From assembly GCF_007474535.1 (NCBI RefSeq), contig NZ_VKNW01000014.1, positions 1 to 64,000 of the forward strand: a stretch of 64,000 nucleotides of DNA. Direction: 5' to 3'. Shown here piece after piece: positions 22,894 through 31,753 of the stretch. This stretch comes from Chryseobacterium echinoideorum (GTDB lineage Bacteria > Bacteroidota > Bacteroidia > Flavobacteriales > Weeksellaceae). The notes below the pieces were generated by a model. That model saw only the letters and a list, made by a program, of their open reading frames with translations. It was not told where the DNA came from and searched no databases. The translations under genes and the position numbers were made by a program. Position 1 is the first letter of the stretch. Every line of letters begins with the position of its first letter.

Positions 22894-23538
22894 CTAGATC
22901 TCATAGATTTCAGCATCCGTAAAAACATAGAATCTTCCTTTTTTAGGGAGATTTTTTGTATCTAAGCCTGTAAATTCACTGAAGGCGGGAAGCAGCAATT
23001 GATTTTCCGAAACTACAAAACAAGGTAACTTGATTTTTTTTACTACAGAATTAATGACCAATCCCGGATGAATATGACCGGTAATCTGAAATTTATCATT
23101 TTTTTTCTGAAAATCGTGGATGAAGATAAAGTTATCAATTTCCAGAAGTTCATCTTTGAAATTCAGGCAAAGTTTGGCCTCCATTTTTTTTGAAATTTTG
23201 TCGTGATTGCCTTCTATCAAATGAAATTCAAGATCAGGAAATTGGGTTTTCCATTCACAGAATTTATCGACACCCGAATTATCTCCTGCGTGAAGCAAAT
23301 CCCCGACTACAAGAAATTTTTCCGGTTTAAAATATTCGATGAGGACGGATAATCTTTGTAAATCATTTTCGAAAATTTGGTCGGAAAGAGCAATTCCGTT
23401 TTTGCGGAAATGTGCAGTTTTCCCGATATGTAAATCGGAGAGAATCAAAGCCTTTTCTTTTTTCCAAAACAACGCTCGCTGATTCGTTAAGGTAAAAACT
23501 TCGTCTTTAATATTGATATTTTTTGTTACTATTTTCAT
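22894..23538 (-). CDS. pdeM: Ligase-associated phosphoesterase PdeM
   Basis: A 214-residue calcineurin-like metallophosphoesterase of the ligase-associated PdeM (MPE) type, part of a four-enzyme DNA repair cluster known from several bacterial phyla. Metal-binding motifs are complete: LILSDLHIGKTAHFRK (D-x-H), LVVGDLLHAG (GD), EGNHD and ITGHIHPGL. The family hallmark is the HFRKxGIAL segment after the first motif. It is the last gene of the minus-strand island and is separated from the helicase by a 126-nt spacer with a REP-like palindrome. Confidence 0.92.
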   Translation of the reverse strand: MKIVTKNINIKDEVFTLTNQRALFWKKEKALILSDLHIGKTAHFRKNGIALSDQIFENDLQRLSVLIEYFKPEKFLVVGDLLHAGDNSGVDKFCEWKTQFPDLEFHLIEGNHDKISKKMEAKLCLNFKDELLEIDNFIFIHDFQKKNDKFQITGHIHPGLVINSVVKKIKLPCFVVSENQLLLPAFSEFTGLDTKNLPKKGRFYVFTDAEIYEI

Positions 23539-23552
23539 TTTAATTTCCTCTT

Positions 23553-23623
23553 TGTCATTCTGACGAAGGAAGAATCTCAGCTTTAAAGATTCTTCATTTC
23601 ACTTCGTTCTGTTCTGAATGACA
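23553..23623. repeat. REP-like palindromic element between repair genes
   Basis: Nested inverted repeats: TGTCATTC (23553-23560) with GAATGACA (23616-23623), ACGAAG (23563-23568) with CTTCGT (23602-23607), and GAAGAATCT (23569-23577) with AGATTCTTC (23587-23595). The whole folds into an imperfect hairpin of about 70 nt. I recall this motif as a dispersed element in Flavobacteriia chromosomes; only this copy was noticed here. It lies between helicase and pdeM and could affect mRNA stability or translation coupling. Confidence 0.7.
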
Positions 23624-23664
23624 CAACGCCATAAAATTCACAATTGCTTTATTGCCAATTTACT

Positions 23665-26112
23665 CTATTTAACTTTCCTCGCCTGTTGAATCAGTTTCTG
23701 AATTCTCGAATCCAGATCTTCACTCGTCAAAGTCTGCCTCAAACTGTCGACTTTGATGGGGAAACTCAGCGGCGTAAAGGCATTGGCAAATTTCAGGATA
23801 ATTTTTGATTTTTCGATTCGTTTAAAAGCTTCCACCAATCTTTGCTCTTGTAATTGCATATTGAAAACTTCGGTATAAGCCTGTCTCACAAGAAAATGAT
23901 TCGGGTCGTAATCTTCCAGAACTTTAAAAATCAAACCTGCCGAACTTTGAAGCGATTTATTCGAACGTTGCTGTCCCGGAAAATTCTGAATCACCATTCC
24001 GGAAATAACGGCAATATCCCTGAATTTTCTTCGAGCCATTTCCGCAGCATTAATACTGGAAATCACATCGGTCATCAGGTTTTCTCTCGTTAAAATTTTG
24101 TCTAAATTATCTTCGGTCAACGGAATTTCTTTATCGCTGAATAATTCAAAACCATAATCGTTCATTGCCATCGAAAAAGAAATCGGAGCCAGTTTTGAAA
24201 TCCGGTAAGCAATCAAAGCAGCCATCACTTCGTGTACCAAACGTCCTTCAAAAGGATACATAAACAGATGATAACCTTCTCTGTTTTTGATGAGTTCTAC
24301 CAAAAATTCATCTTCTTTCGGAATGTGAGAACGCTCTTCCTGATTCACCAAAAGCGGATGAAGGAATTTCAGTTCTTTCTCAGAAGCTTTCGGATTCAAT
24401 GCTCCGGAAAGTTTTTCTCTGAGGAAATGCCCGAGGTTGGAACTCAGCGGCAATCTTCCGCCCAAGTAACTCGGAGCCTTCGCTTTTCCTTTTGAAGCCC
24501 GAACAAAAACCGTCATATCTTTGATCATCGCCACTTCCAGCACTCTTCCTGCCAAAATAAATTTCTCTTCTTTTTTTAATCTTGAGATAAAATATTCCTC
24601 GACCATCCCGATGTATCCACCGGAAATAAATTTCACTTTCAGCATCGCATCGCTCACAATTGCGCCCATATTCATTCGGTGTAGCATCGCAATTCTTCGG
24701 GAAGTTACTTTGTGCAGACCATCTTCCATCACCACGACTTTATGGTATTCTTCGTAGCTTTTTAACGCGCTTCCACCAATCGTTAGAAAATCTATCATCG
24801 CTTTCCATTCTTCGTTCCTGATTTCCTGAAAAGTGTAAACCTGCTTGATTCTTTCATACACTTCTTCGGGATAAAATCCATCGCCAATCGCCAAAGTCAT
24901 CAGAAACTGCACCAACACATCAAAGCATAAAACCTGCGGTTCACGAGGTTCAATGATGTTTTGTTTGACGGCTTCCTTCAAGGCGGAAACTTCTATTAAT
25001 TCCAAAGAATGGGTTGGAACACAATAAATTTTCGAAGTTTCAAAAGGAGAGTGACCGCTTCTTCCGGCACGCTGCAAAAACCTCGCAACGCCTTTTGCAG
25101 AACCGATTTGAATCACTGTATCAACCGGTTTAAAATCAATTCCTAAATCCAAAGATGAAGTTGAAACAACGGCTTTTAGTTTACCATTACTCAGATTTTC
25201 CTCAATCCAGATTCGCAATTCTGCATCAATCGAACTGTGATGAATGGCAATTTGCCCTGCAAAATCAGGATAAGCATTCAGTAAAAGCTGATACCACATT
25301 TCGCTCTGACTTCTTGTATTGGTAAAAACAATGGTCGATTTAGATTCCAAAATAATCGGAACGACTTTGTCCGCCAATTTTTGCCCGAGATGTCCCGCCC
25401 AAGGCAAAATTTCAACTTCATCCGGAAAAACCGAAAGGATATCGATTTTCTTTTTTTCTTTAGCAGTGATTTTTGTTTTTTTGATGTTGTAAGGAATCAA
25501 AACGTCCATCGCTTCATCCAGATTTCCAATCGTTGCCGAGATGCCCCAAATCTTCATTTTCGGAACATATTTTCTAAGCTGGGAAATTCCAAGCTCAACC
25601 AAAACACCACGTTTTGAACCTAATAATTCGTGCCATTCATCAACAACGATACATTGCAAATCTTTGAAAAAACGCTGATGATTTTTTTGTCCGAGAAGCA
25701 AATGTAAACTTTCGGGAGTTGCTACAAGGATTTCAGGCATATTTTTGACCTGTTGCTGACGGATTTTCGGGTCTGTGTCGCCATTTCTTACACCGACTGT
25801 CCAGTCCAGACCAATCTCGTCCATCGCCTCCTGCATTGCTTTGGCGATATCTTTTGAAAGCGAACGAAGTGGTGTAATCCATATCATTTTCAGTCCGCTT
25901 TTATATTTTTCGGGATGATTCAGAAAGTCTAAAATCAAAGCTAAAAAAACCGAATAAGTTTTCCCAAAACCAGTCGGCGCAACAACCAATCCGCTGTAAC
26001 CGTTTCCGAATTTCTGCCAGGTATCAATCTGAAATTTGAAAGGTGAAATCATTTTTTCCATCATCCAGTTTTGAATGATTTTAAAGCCGTTTGTATTTTC
26101 GAAGTTGTTCAA
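23665..26112 (-). CDS. Ligase-associated Lhr-type DEXH helicase
   Basis: An 815-residue superfamily 2 helicase of the ligase-associated Lhr-Core type, a 3'-5' DNA translocase in the same repair cluster. Motifs: Walker A APTGFGKT (45-52), TPLRSLSKD, ATPESLHLLL, DEXH box as VVDEWHELL (158-161), SAT (192-194), STSSLDLGID and QRAGRSGH (347-354), followed by the Lhr winged-helix and beta-barrel region. The assigned start is TTG at 26112, which keeps an N-terminus (ENTNGFKIIQNWM) that looks conserved; ATG at 26064 (residue 17) is the alternative. In most genomes this gene follows the ligase directly; here two unknown genes on the other strand lie between. Confidence 0.92.
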   Translation of the reverse strand: MNNFENTNGFKIIQNWMMEKMISPFKFQIDTWQKFGNGYSGLVVAPTGFGKTYSVFLALILDFLNHPEKYKSGLKMIWITPLRSLSKDIAKAMQEAMDEIGLDWTVGVRNGDTDPKIRQQQVKNMPEILVATPESLHLLLGQKNHQRFFKDLQCIVVDEWHELLGSKRGVLVELGISQLRKYVPKMKIWGISATIGNLDEAMDVLIPYNIKKTKITAKEKKKIDILSVFPDEVEILPWAGHLGQKLADKVVPIILESKSTIVFTNTRSQSEMWYQLLLNAYPDFAGQIAIHHSSIDAELRIWIEENLSNGKLKAVVSTSSLDLGIDFKPVDTVIQIGSAKGVARFLQRAGRSGHSPFETSKIYCVPTHSLELIEVSALKEAVKQNIIEPREPQVLCFDVLVQFLMTLAIGDGFYPEEVYERIKQVYTFQEIRNEEWKAMIDFLTIGGSALKSYEEYHKVVVMEDGLHKVTSRRIAMLHRMNMGAIVSDAMLKVKFISGGYIGMVEEYFISRLKKEEKFILAGRVLEVAMIKDMTVFVRASKGKAKAPSYLGGRLPLSSNLGHFLREKLSGALNPKASEKELKFLHPLLVNQEERSHIPKEDEFLVELIKNREGYHLFMYPFEGRLVHEVMAALIAYRISKLAPISFSMAMNDYGFELFSDKEIPLTEDNLDKILTRENLMTDVISSINAAEMARRKFRDIAVISGMVIQNFPGQQRSNKSLQSSAGLIFKVLEDYDPNHFLVRQAYTEVFNMQLQEQRLVEAFKRIEKSKIILKFANAFTPLSFPIKVDSLRQTLTSEDLDSRIQKLIQQARKVK

Positions 26113-26249
26113 ATTATAATTAATTCTATTTTTATAATATCAATTTTTTAACCAATTAATAATAATTGATAATTTTTCCATTTTCTTTTGTAATTTAGTT
26201 TGCTTGAAAATTTCATACATTTTTAATCAAATTAATTTATAAAATCTTT

Positions 26250-26954
26250 ATGGAAATAGAATTTTATCATTTTGTTGGAAGCTGGTTTACAGAAGAGTTT
26301 AGTATTCAGTTTTTTATAGATAAAAAATTTGAGTTAGAATTCAATAATAATCAAAGTTTTATTAAAAATACTTTTGAAATATATGATGATTATTTAGTTT
26401 TAAAAGTTGATGATTTTACATCAATAACTTTTAAAATTATCAAAATGACAGACAACAATTTTATACTAAAAAATTTGTCATATAGTTTAGGTTCAGAAAT
26501 AATATTGAAGAAAGGATTATATGAATTAAGGAATATAAAGCAATTCGGCTTTAGTGACCTTGATGCTATTACTTTAAAGGATTTTAAAGAATTGGTTGAA
26601 ATTAAAGAGCTACCATTAAATAAAGCAAATGATATTAATGGTAACCCGACGAAATATTACCGATATTGGAATAATGAAGATAGATACTCTATAATAATGG
26701 ATTTAAAGGTTGTTGAAAAATTAAAAAGTAATCCTATTGAAAAAATAAATGTTTATAAAAAAATTAAACAAGCTTCAAAGGGATACTATACAAATTTCTT
26801 TATTTCTTTATATGCTGGTTCTTTCGAAGAATATAATTACAATAGAGATATGAAAGAAATTTATAAGAATAATTCAACCAATTATGAAGAAGAAGCTTTT
26901 AAAACTGCTTTTGAGGGAAACATTGAGATTTGGAATGATTATATGAATAAATAA
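26250..26954 (+). CDS. Hypothetical protein inserted in the repair island (first of a pair)
   Basis: A 234-residue soluble protein, no signal or membrane helix, rich in Asn, Lys, Ile, Phe and Tyr. The N-terminal 85 residues are beta-rich (HFVGSWFTEEFSIQFFID, then YDDYLVLKVDDF); the rest is helical, ending EEEAFKTAFEGNIEIW. I recognise no family. It lies on the strand opposite to all four repair genes, is visibly more AT-rich than they are, and overlaps the next gene by one base (TAATG). The look (orphan pair, AT-rich, small acidic protein) resembles immunity or accessory genes acquired by transfer, but nothing shows that function. Confidence 0.65.
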   Translation: MEIEFYHFVGSWFTEEFSIQFFIDKKFELEFNNNQSFIKNTFEIYDDYLVLKVDDFTSITFKIIKMTDNNFILKNLSYSLGSEIILKKGLYELRNIKQFGFSDLDAITLKDFKELVEIKELPLNKANDINGNPTKYYRYWNNEDRYSIIMDLKVVEKLKSNPIEKINVYKKIKQASKGYYTNFFISLYAGSFEEYNYNRDMKEIYKNNSTNYEEEAFKTAFEGNIEIWNDYMNK

Positions 26955-27214
26955 TGGAATTAGAAATTATAAATAAATTAGAACGAATTTTAGAAAGTAA
27001 AGATTATAGAGAAATCCACTTGAAAAATTTTGAAAGTGATTTTAAAACTTCATTATTTAACTATTCTAAACTGTGTGAAAATTGCAAGGAATTGCAGATT
27101 TTAGATTTACCAAATGATTGTTTGTCTAATCCAACCTATTGTGTGAAAAATAAAAATGATTTAAAACTAATTTCGTTGTATGAAGAAATTGAATTAAATA
27201 TTAAACTAATGTAA
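26954..27214 (+). CDS. Hypothetical protein inserted in the repair island (second of a pair)
   Basis: An 86-residue hydrophilic protein, helical at both ends (MELEIINKLERILESKDYRE; KLISLYEEIELNIKLM), with four Cys in the middle (C-x2-C in KLCENCKEL, then NDC and TYC), which might bind zinc. No family recognised. Translation should be coupled to the preceding gene, since stop and start share a base. It ends 21 nt from the convergent end of the ligase gene. Composition is as AT-rich as its partner. Confidence 0.6.
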   Translation: MELEIINKLERILESKDYREIHLKNFESDFKTSLFNYSKLCENCKELQILDLPNDCLSNPTYCVKNKNDLKLISLYEEIELNIKLM

Positions 27215-27235
27215 ATTTAATTTTGACTATAAAAT

Positions 27236-28816
27236 TCACTGTATCAATTTCTTAATCTCTTCAATATCATCAATCTCATCCACTGTTTTATCTTTTCTCC
27301 ATCTCAAAATCCTCGGGAAACGCAATGCAACACCACTTTTGTGGCGATTACTAAACCCTATTCCTTCAAAAGCAATTTCAAAAACCAATTCAGGTTTTAC
27401 GGTTCGGACAGGTCCAAATTTCTCTATCGCATTTTTATTGACAAACTTGCTGACTTCCATTATTTCTTTGTCGGTCAATCCGGAATAGGCTTTTGCAATT
27501 GTGACTAATTTATCTTCATTTTTCACGGCAAAAGTATAATCGGTGTAATAAGCACTTCGTCTTCCGCTTCCTTTTTGAGCATAAATCAAAACCGCATCAA
27601 TCGTTAAAGGATTGATTTTCCATTTCCACCAATCGCCCTTTTTTCTACCGGAATGATAAGGTGAGTTTTTCTGCTTCAGCATCAGACCTTCACTGTTGAT
27701 GTCTCTGGAATTTTCTCTGATTTGATTCAAATCTTCCCAGTTTTCAAAATCAATAATTTGAGAAATTTTGATATTTTCAGGATTTTCATTTAATAATAAT
27801 TCTTCCAGCATTGCTCGTCTGGCAGAGATTGGTTTTTCTCTTAAATCTGTTCCTTCCAATTCCAATAAATCATAAGCAAAAACCTGAATTGGAATTTCAG
27901 AAAGCATTTTCTTCGTTAAAGTTTTTCTGTTCAAACGTTTTTGTAATTCATTAAAATTTAAAACTCTATCATCTTTCACAGCCAGAATTTCTCCGTCAAT
28001 TACAAAATTCCCGTTCATATTCTGGACAACCTCTTTGATTTCAGGAAACTGTTCTGTAACCAATTCTTCGCCTCTTGACCAAATGAAAACTTCGTCATTT
28101 CTTCGGATAATTTGTCCACGAATTCCGTCCCATTTGTATTCAATGAGCCATTCATCGGGTGCTCCTAGTTTTTCCAAATCTTTTTCAAGTGCATAGGCCA
28201 AACAAAAAGGGTAGGGTTTTGAATTATCCGGATTGATATTTTCGGCAGAGATCAATTCTTTGAATGAAACTTCGTCAGGTTGCCATTTTCCCATCAAACT
28301 GTGCATCAGTGTACTCGCTTCCTGTCCGGAAAATTTGGTCAAAGCATTGATCAAAGTTTTATCTGAAACTCCGATTCTGAAACTTCCGCCCAATAATTTA
28401 TTGAAAATCAATCGTTCCGTATAATCCAAACCGTTCCATGAATTGAGAACGAATTCTTTCTTTTCTACATCTGGTTTGTTTTTTAAACCAACAATTTCAT
28501 TCATCCAGTCAGACAAAGATTTCTCGATTTTTTCTTTTGGTGGCGGAAGAATTAATGACAACGTTTCGCCTAAATCTCCCACTGAAGAATAACTTTCCTG
28601 AAACAGCCAAAACGGCAATTGTGTAATTTCCAATGCCCATTCTTTCATATAATTCGTATTGACATTTCGCTTGGGTCTTTTGCCCGTAAACAAAGCAATG
28701 AACCACAGTTTGTCATCATCCGGCGCACGTTCCAGGTAATCAATAATCGCATCAATTTTTGCGTTGGTTTTATTGGTGCTTTCGAGGGCGTTGATGAGTT
28801 CTGCGAAATGTCTCAT
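27236..28816 (-). CDS. ATP-dependent DNA ligase (ligase-associated repair cluster)
   Basis: A 526-residue ATP-dependent DNA ligase of the bacterial LigB/LigC-like type. Order: N-terminal DNA-binding domain (1-200), nucleotidyltransferase domain with motif I IEYKWDGIRG (nucleophile Lys 228), then WSRGEELVTEQFPE (motif Ib/III region), FVIDGEILA, SEGLMLKQKN (motif IV), and WWKWKINPLTIDAVL (motif V), and a C-terminal OB domain ending near HKSGVALRFPRILRWRKDK. All ligase motifs are intact. Start ATG 28816 overlaps the stop of the MBL exonuclease by four bases, so they are co-translated. It works beside the main NAD-dependent ligase, probably in damage repair. Confidence 0.93.
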   Translation of the reverse strand: MRHFAELINALESTNKTNAKIDAIIDYLERAPDDDKLWFIALFTGKRPKRNVNTNYMKEWALEITQLPFWLFQESYSSVGDLGETLSLILPPPKEKIEKSLSDWMNEIVGLKNKPDVEKKEFVLNSWNGLDYTERLIFNKLLGGSFRIGVSDKTLINALTKFSGQEASTLMHSLMGKWQPDEVSFKELISAENINPDNSKPYPFCLAYALEKDLEKLGAPDEWLIEYKWDGIRGQIIRRNDEVFIWSRGEELVTEQFPEIKEVVQNMNGNFVIDGEILAVKDDRVLNFNELQKRLNRKTLTKKMLSEIPIQVFAYDLLELEGTDLREKPISARRAMLEELLLNENPENIKISQIIDFENWEDLNQIRENSRDINSEGLMLKQKNSPYHSGRKKGDWWKWKINPLTIDAVLIYAQKGSGRRSAYYTDYTFAVKNEDKLVTIAKAYSGLTDKEIMEVSKFVNKNAIEKFGPVRTVKPELVFEIAFEGIGFSNRHKSGVALRFPRILRWRKDKTVDEIDDIEEIKKLIQ

Positions 28817-29838
28817 ATGTCAGAATTTTTGGTTGTTTCTTTTTCAACAACTTCATCATCGTCGTCTCCGTAAAGTGTTTCCACGACATCAGATCTAATT
28901 CCGATTTCGTTTAAGTATTTTGAAAAAACTTCGGTTTGTCCGTGAGTAACGTGCACGATTTCTGCTTCCGTCGCTTTTACGGCTTCCAGCAAACCTTTCC
29001 AGTCTGCGTGGTCGCTCATCACAAAACCTGCATCTGCACTTCGCCATCTTCTTGCACCACGAACCTGCATCCAGCCGGAGCAAATCGCAGTTGCCGGATT
29101 CGGAATTTTCTTGATGACATTAGAATCCAGCAAAGCGGGCGGCACAATGACAATATCTCCTGCAACGTGTTTGATATTTTCCCTGAAATCCGGAACTTCA
29201 TAATCCGGAAGCACAATTCCCACTTCTTCAAAAGCTTTGTTTAGTTTTCCGATCGAGTAGTGAACGTGGATTTTTCCCATTCCTTCCACTGCTTTCATAA
29301 TTCGCTGTGCTTTTCCTAATGAATAGCCTACGAAAACAGAGGTTTTTTGATTTTCCTGGTTCCGTAGAACCCAGCTTTGCATTCTTTTGTTCAAATCATC
29401 CACTTCCAGCCAGTTATAAATGGGAAGTCCGAAAGTACTTTCTGTCACAAATTCGTTGCATCTTACCAATTCGAAAGGCATACTCAACCCGTCATTCTGA
29501 ACTTTATAATCACCGGAAACTACACTCACATAACCTTTATATTCCAAACGAACCTGAGCCGAACCGATAATGTGACCTGCGGGATGAAGCGAAACTTTTA
29601 CACCATTGATATTGAGAACTTCACCATATTCCACACTTTGACATTCGATATCTTCATTGATTCTTTTGTGTAAAATCGGTTTGGTAAAATGGTGACAAAG
29701 GTATTTTTTCATTCCCCAACGTGCGTGATCGGCGTGTCCATGCGTAATAATCGCCAAATCGATAGGTCGCCACGGATCAATATAAAATTTTCCTTGCGGA
29801 CAATAGATGCCCTTGTTTGTGAATGTAATGAGTTTCAA
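28813..29838 (-). CDS. Ligase-associated MBL-fold exonuclease
   Basis: A 341-residue metallo-beta-lactamase/beta-CASP-like nuclease of the ligase-associated type. The zinc or manganese site is in ITHGHADHARWG (H33-x-H35-x-D37-H38), with further ligands in PAGHIIGSAQ, VVSGDYK and VMSDHADW, and a C-terminal VTHGQTEVFSKYL. Homologues start MKLI..T..GIYCPQG; here the initiator is TTG at 29838, and no ATG is near. It is the first gene of the repair operon and overlaps the ligase by four bases. The acidic C-terminal tail (DDDDEVVEKET) is of no known role. Confidence 0.92.
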   Translation of the reverse strand: MKLITFTNKGIYCPQGKFYIDPWRPIDLAIITHGHADHARWGMKKYLCHHFTKPILHKRINEDIECQSVEYGEVLNINGVKVSLHPAGHIIGSAQVRLEYKGYVSVVSGDYKVQNDGLSMPFELVRCNEFVTESTFGLPIYNWLEVDDLNKRMQSWVLRNQENQKTSVFVGYSLGKAQRIMKAVEGMGKIHVHYSIGKLNKAFEEVGIVLPDYEVPDFRENIKHVAGDIVIVPPALLDSNVIKKIPNPATAICSGWMQVRGARRWRSADAGFVMSDHADWKGLLEAVKATEAEIVHVTHGQTEVFSKYLNEIGIRSDVVETLYGDDDDEVVEKETTKNSDI

Positions 29839-29945
29839 AAGAATAATAATTGGTTATTTCTGAATATTCAAAAAACTGACCAAATTTTAAATGACTGATG
29901 GTCAATTTAAAATTATAATGCAGAAATTTGCAGAAAAATAAATGA

Positions 29946-30572
29946 ATGAAGGTAATAGATATTGAGAGCTGGAACAGAAAAGAACATTTTGAATTTTTCT
30001 CTAAAATGAAAAGTCCGTATTTCGGGTTTACGACAGAGGTAGACTGTACCCAAGCTTATAAAACTGCCAAAGAAAACGGATATTCTTTTTTTGCTTATTA
30101 TCTTTATAAATCAATGGTTGCTATTAATTCTGTAGATGAACTGAAATTGAGAATGGTTGATGACCAAGTTATTTTATTTGATGATGTTCATGTCGGAAGT
30201 ACCATTGGAAGAGAAGACGGAACATTCGGATTTTCATTTTTTCATTATTCTGAAGATTTTAAGACTTTTAATGAAAGACTGCAGGAGCAAATAAAAATAG
30301 TTCAAAACTCTGTTGGTCTGGGAATCAGTAATGACAGTCTACCAATTAATCATATTCGTCATACGACAATTCCGTGGAATTCCTTTAGCACAATTTTACA
30401 TCCGACGAATTTTGATCCTAAAGAATGTATCCCGAAAATTGCTTTTGGTAAATTTATTATTCGGGAAGGCAAAAAAATGATGCCGGTTTCTATTGAAGCT
30501 CATCATGGTCTTGCAGACGGTATTCATTTGGCAAAATATGTAGAAGAATTCCAAAAGCAACTAAATAATTAA
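29946..30572 (+). CDS. CatA-like O-acetyltransferase
   Basis: A 208-residue member of the chloramphenicol acetyltransferase fold. The signature H-H-x-x-x-D-G is present as EAHHGLADGIHLAKYVEEF (His 186-187, Asp 191, Gly 192), and the N-terminal ESWNRKEHFEFFSKM is the usual start. Length is right. Many Bacteroidota carry such CatA-like genes without chloramphenicol resistance; the acceptor substrate is unknown, so resistance should not be assumed. The YG(F)TT and FHYSEDF segments lie where the family packs its trimer interface. It is divergent from the repair operon and precedes rsmG, which has its own promoter. Confidence 0.85.
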   Translation: MKVIDIESWNRKEHFEFFSKMKSPYFGFTTEVDCTQAYKTAKENGYSFFAYYLYKSMVAINSVDELKLRMVDDQVILFDDVHVGSTIGREDGTFGFSFFHYSEDFKTFNERLQEQIKIVQNSVGLGISNDSLPINHIRHTTIPWNSFSTILHPTNFDPKECIPKIAFGKFIIREGKKMMPVSIEAHHGLADGIHLAKYVEEFQKQLNN

Positions 30573-30601
30573 GCTGGAATTTATGTAAAATGCTTGATGA
30601 A

Positions 30602-30633
30602 TTTGAGATGAGACAATAAAAACAGTATTTTTG
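30602..30633 (+). promoter_or_regulatory. Bacteroidota-type promoter of rsmG
   Basis: TTTG (30602-30605), 20 nt, then TATTTTTG (30626-30633): both elements of the Bacteroidota consensus at the expected spacing, 17 nt before ATG 30651. One of the clearest promoters in the window. Confidence 0.7.
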
Positions 30634-30650
30634 CTTTTTACAACCGGCTT

Positions 30651-31286
30651 ATGTCTATACAAATTATTCTTAAGTATTTTCCTAATTTATCTGATAAACA
30701 AATTGAACAGTTTTCAAAACTTGAAGATTTGTATAAAGAATGGAATGAAAAAATAAATGTTATCTCCCGAAAAGATATGGATTCGCTTTATGAAAAGCAC
30801 ATACTTCACTCTTTAGGAATAGCGAAAGTAATGGAATTTGCTCCCGGAACAAAGATTCTGGATATAGGAACAGGCGGTGGTTTCCCGGGAATTCCTTTAG
30901 CCATTCTTTTTCCTGAGACACAATTTACCCTTATTGATTCTATTGGAAAAAAAATTACGGTTGTAAATGCTGTAGCCGAAGGTACAGGTTTAGAAAATCT
31001 TACTGCAATCCACGGAAGAGCAGAAAAAGTGAAAGATAAATTTCATTTTATTGTAAGCAGAGCAGTTACCCAAATGCCTGAATTTTTGCGCTGGCTGAAA
31101 GGAAAATTTGAGAAAGAACAATTTAATGCTAAACATAACGGCGTTTTATATTTAAAAGGCGGAGATTTGGCAGAAGAACTTGCAGGATTAAAGTGCGAAC
31201 TTTTTAGTCTGAAAAATTATTTTGAAGAAGATTTTTTCGAAACAAAAAAAGTAGTTTATTTATCAAAAGGTAATTTCAATTCATAA
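30651..31286 (+). CDS. rsmG: 16S rRNA (guanine527-N7)-methyltransferase
   Basis: A 211-residue RsmG/GidB methyltransferase acting on G527 (E. coli numbering) of 16S rRNA, the site linked to streptomycin sensitivity. The SAM-binding motif is ILDIGTGGGFPGIPLAI (69-85), preceded by the family's LYKEWNEKINVISRKD (28-42) and HILHSLGI, and followed by VSRAVTQMPEFLRW. Normal length. It has its own promoter and is followed by a lipoprotein operon after about 60 nt without an obvious terminator, so read-through is possible. Confidence 0.95.
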   Translation: MSIQIILKYFPNLSDKQIEQFSKLEDLYKEWNEKINVISRKDMDSLYEKHILHSLGIAKVMEFAPGTKILDIGTGGGFPGIPLAILFPETQFTLIDSIGKKITVVNAVAEGTGLENLTAIHGRAEKVKDKFHFIVSRAVTQMPEFLRWLKGKFEKEQFNAKHNGVLYLKGGDLAEELAGLKCELFSLKNYFEEDFFETKKVVYLSKGNFNS

Positions 31287-31345
31287 TTCGGCAGTTATTA
31301 GGAATAATTTTTGCTGATTTTAAATTTCAAAACCAATACGCCATC

Positions 31346-31753
31346 ATGAAATCTCTATTAAAATTCTGTTTAATAACATCTTTTTTGGGATTATCTGTTA
31401 TTTCCTGTAAAGAAGACGAAGACTATGAAACGATAGAATCTGTAGAAAAGGTAAAAATAGACAGTGTAAAAATAGTGAGTGATACAATGTCCGTATTTTC
31501 GGTTCAAAGTATCAGAACTTATTCAAAATATCAATCAAAATGTCAGGGATTTTATGGATATGATTATATTCATTCAGGAGAAACTGAAAGAGATATAACT
31601 GCATATCAATATTTTACCAACGGCACCTGTCCGCAAGTAGAATATTCAGCAGCGAATCAAATCAACTTCAGTCCGCAAAAAAAAGGAATTTACACCTTTA
31701 GGTTTTGGACTGGTGATAATACCTGGATTACGAAAAAAATCGTTGTTAATTAA
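31346..31753 (+). CDS. Small acidic-tagged lipoprotein
   Basis: A 135-residue lipoprotein: signal MKSLLKFCLITSFLGLSVIS with Cys 21 followed by KEDEDYE, a Lys/acidic stretch of the sort that sends lipoproteins to the cell surface in Flavobacteriia. The mature domain has two Cys (SKCQGFYGYDY and NGTCPQVEYS) and ends in a beta-rich YTFRFWTGDNTW segment, suggesting a small immunoglobulin-like or beta-sandwich fold. Family unknown. Stop and the next start share one base (TAATG), so it is co-translated with the DUF922-like protein. Confidence 0.7.
   Translation: MKSLLKFCLITSFLGLSVISCKEDEDYETIESVEKVKIDSVKIVSDTMSVFSVQSIRTYSKYQSKCQGFYGYDYIHSGETERDITAYQYFTNGTCPQVEYSAANQINFSPQKKGIYTFRFWTGDNTWITKKIVVN

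Noticed and set aside
29946..30572. Chloramphenicol resistance gene
   Set aside because: The HHxxxDG motif shows the fold, but chromosomal CatA-like proteins of unknown substrate are common in Bacteroidota, so resistance cannot be claimed.
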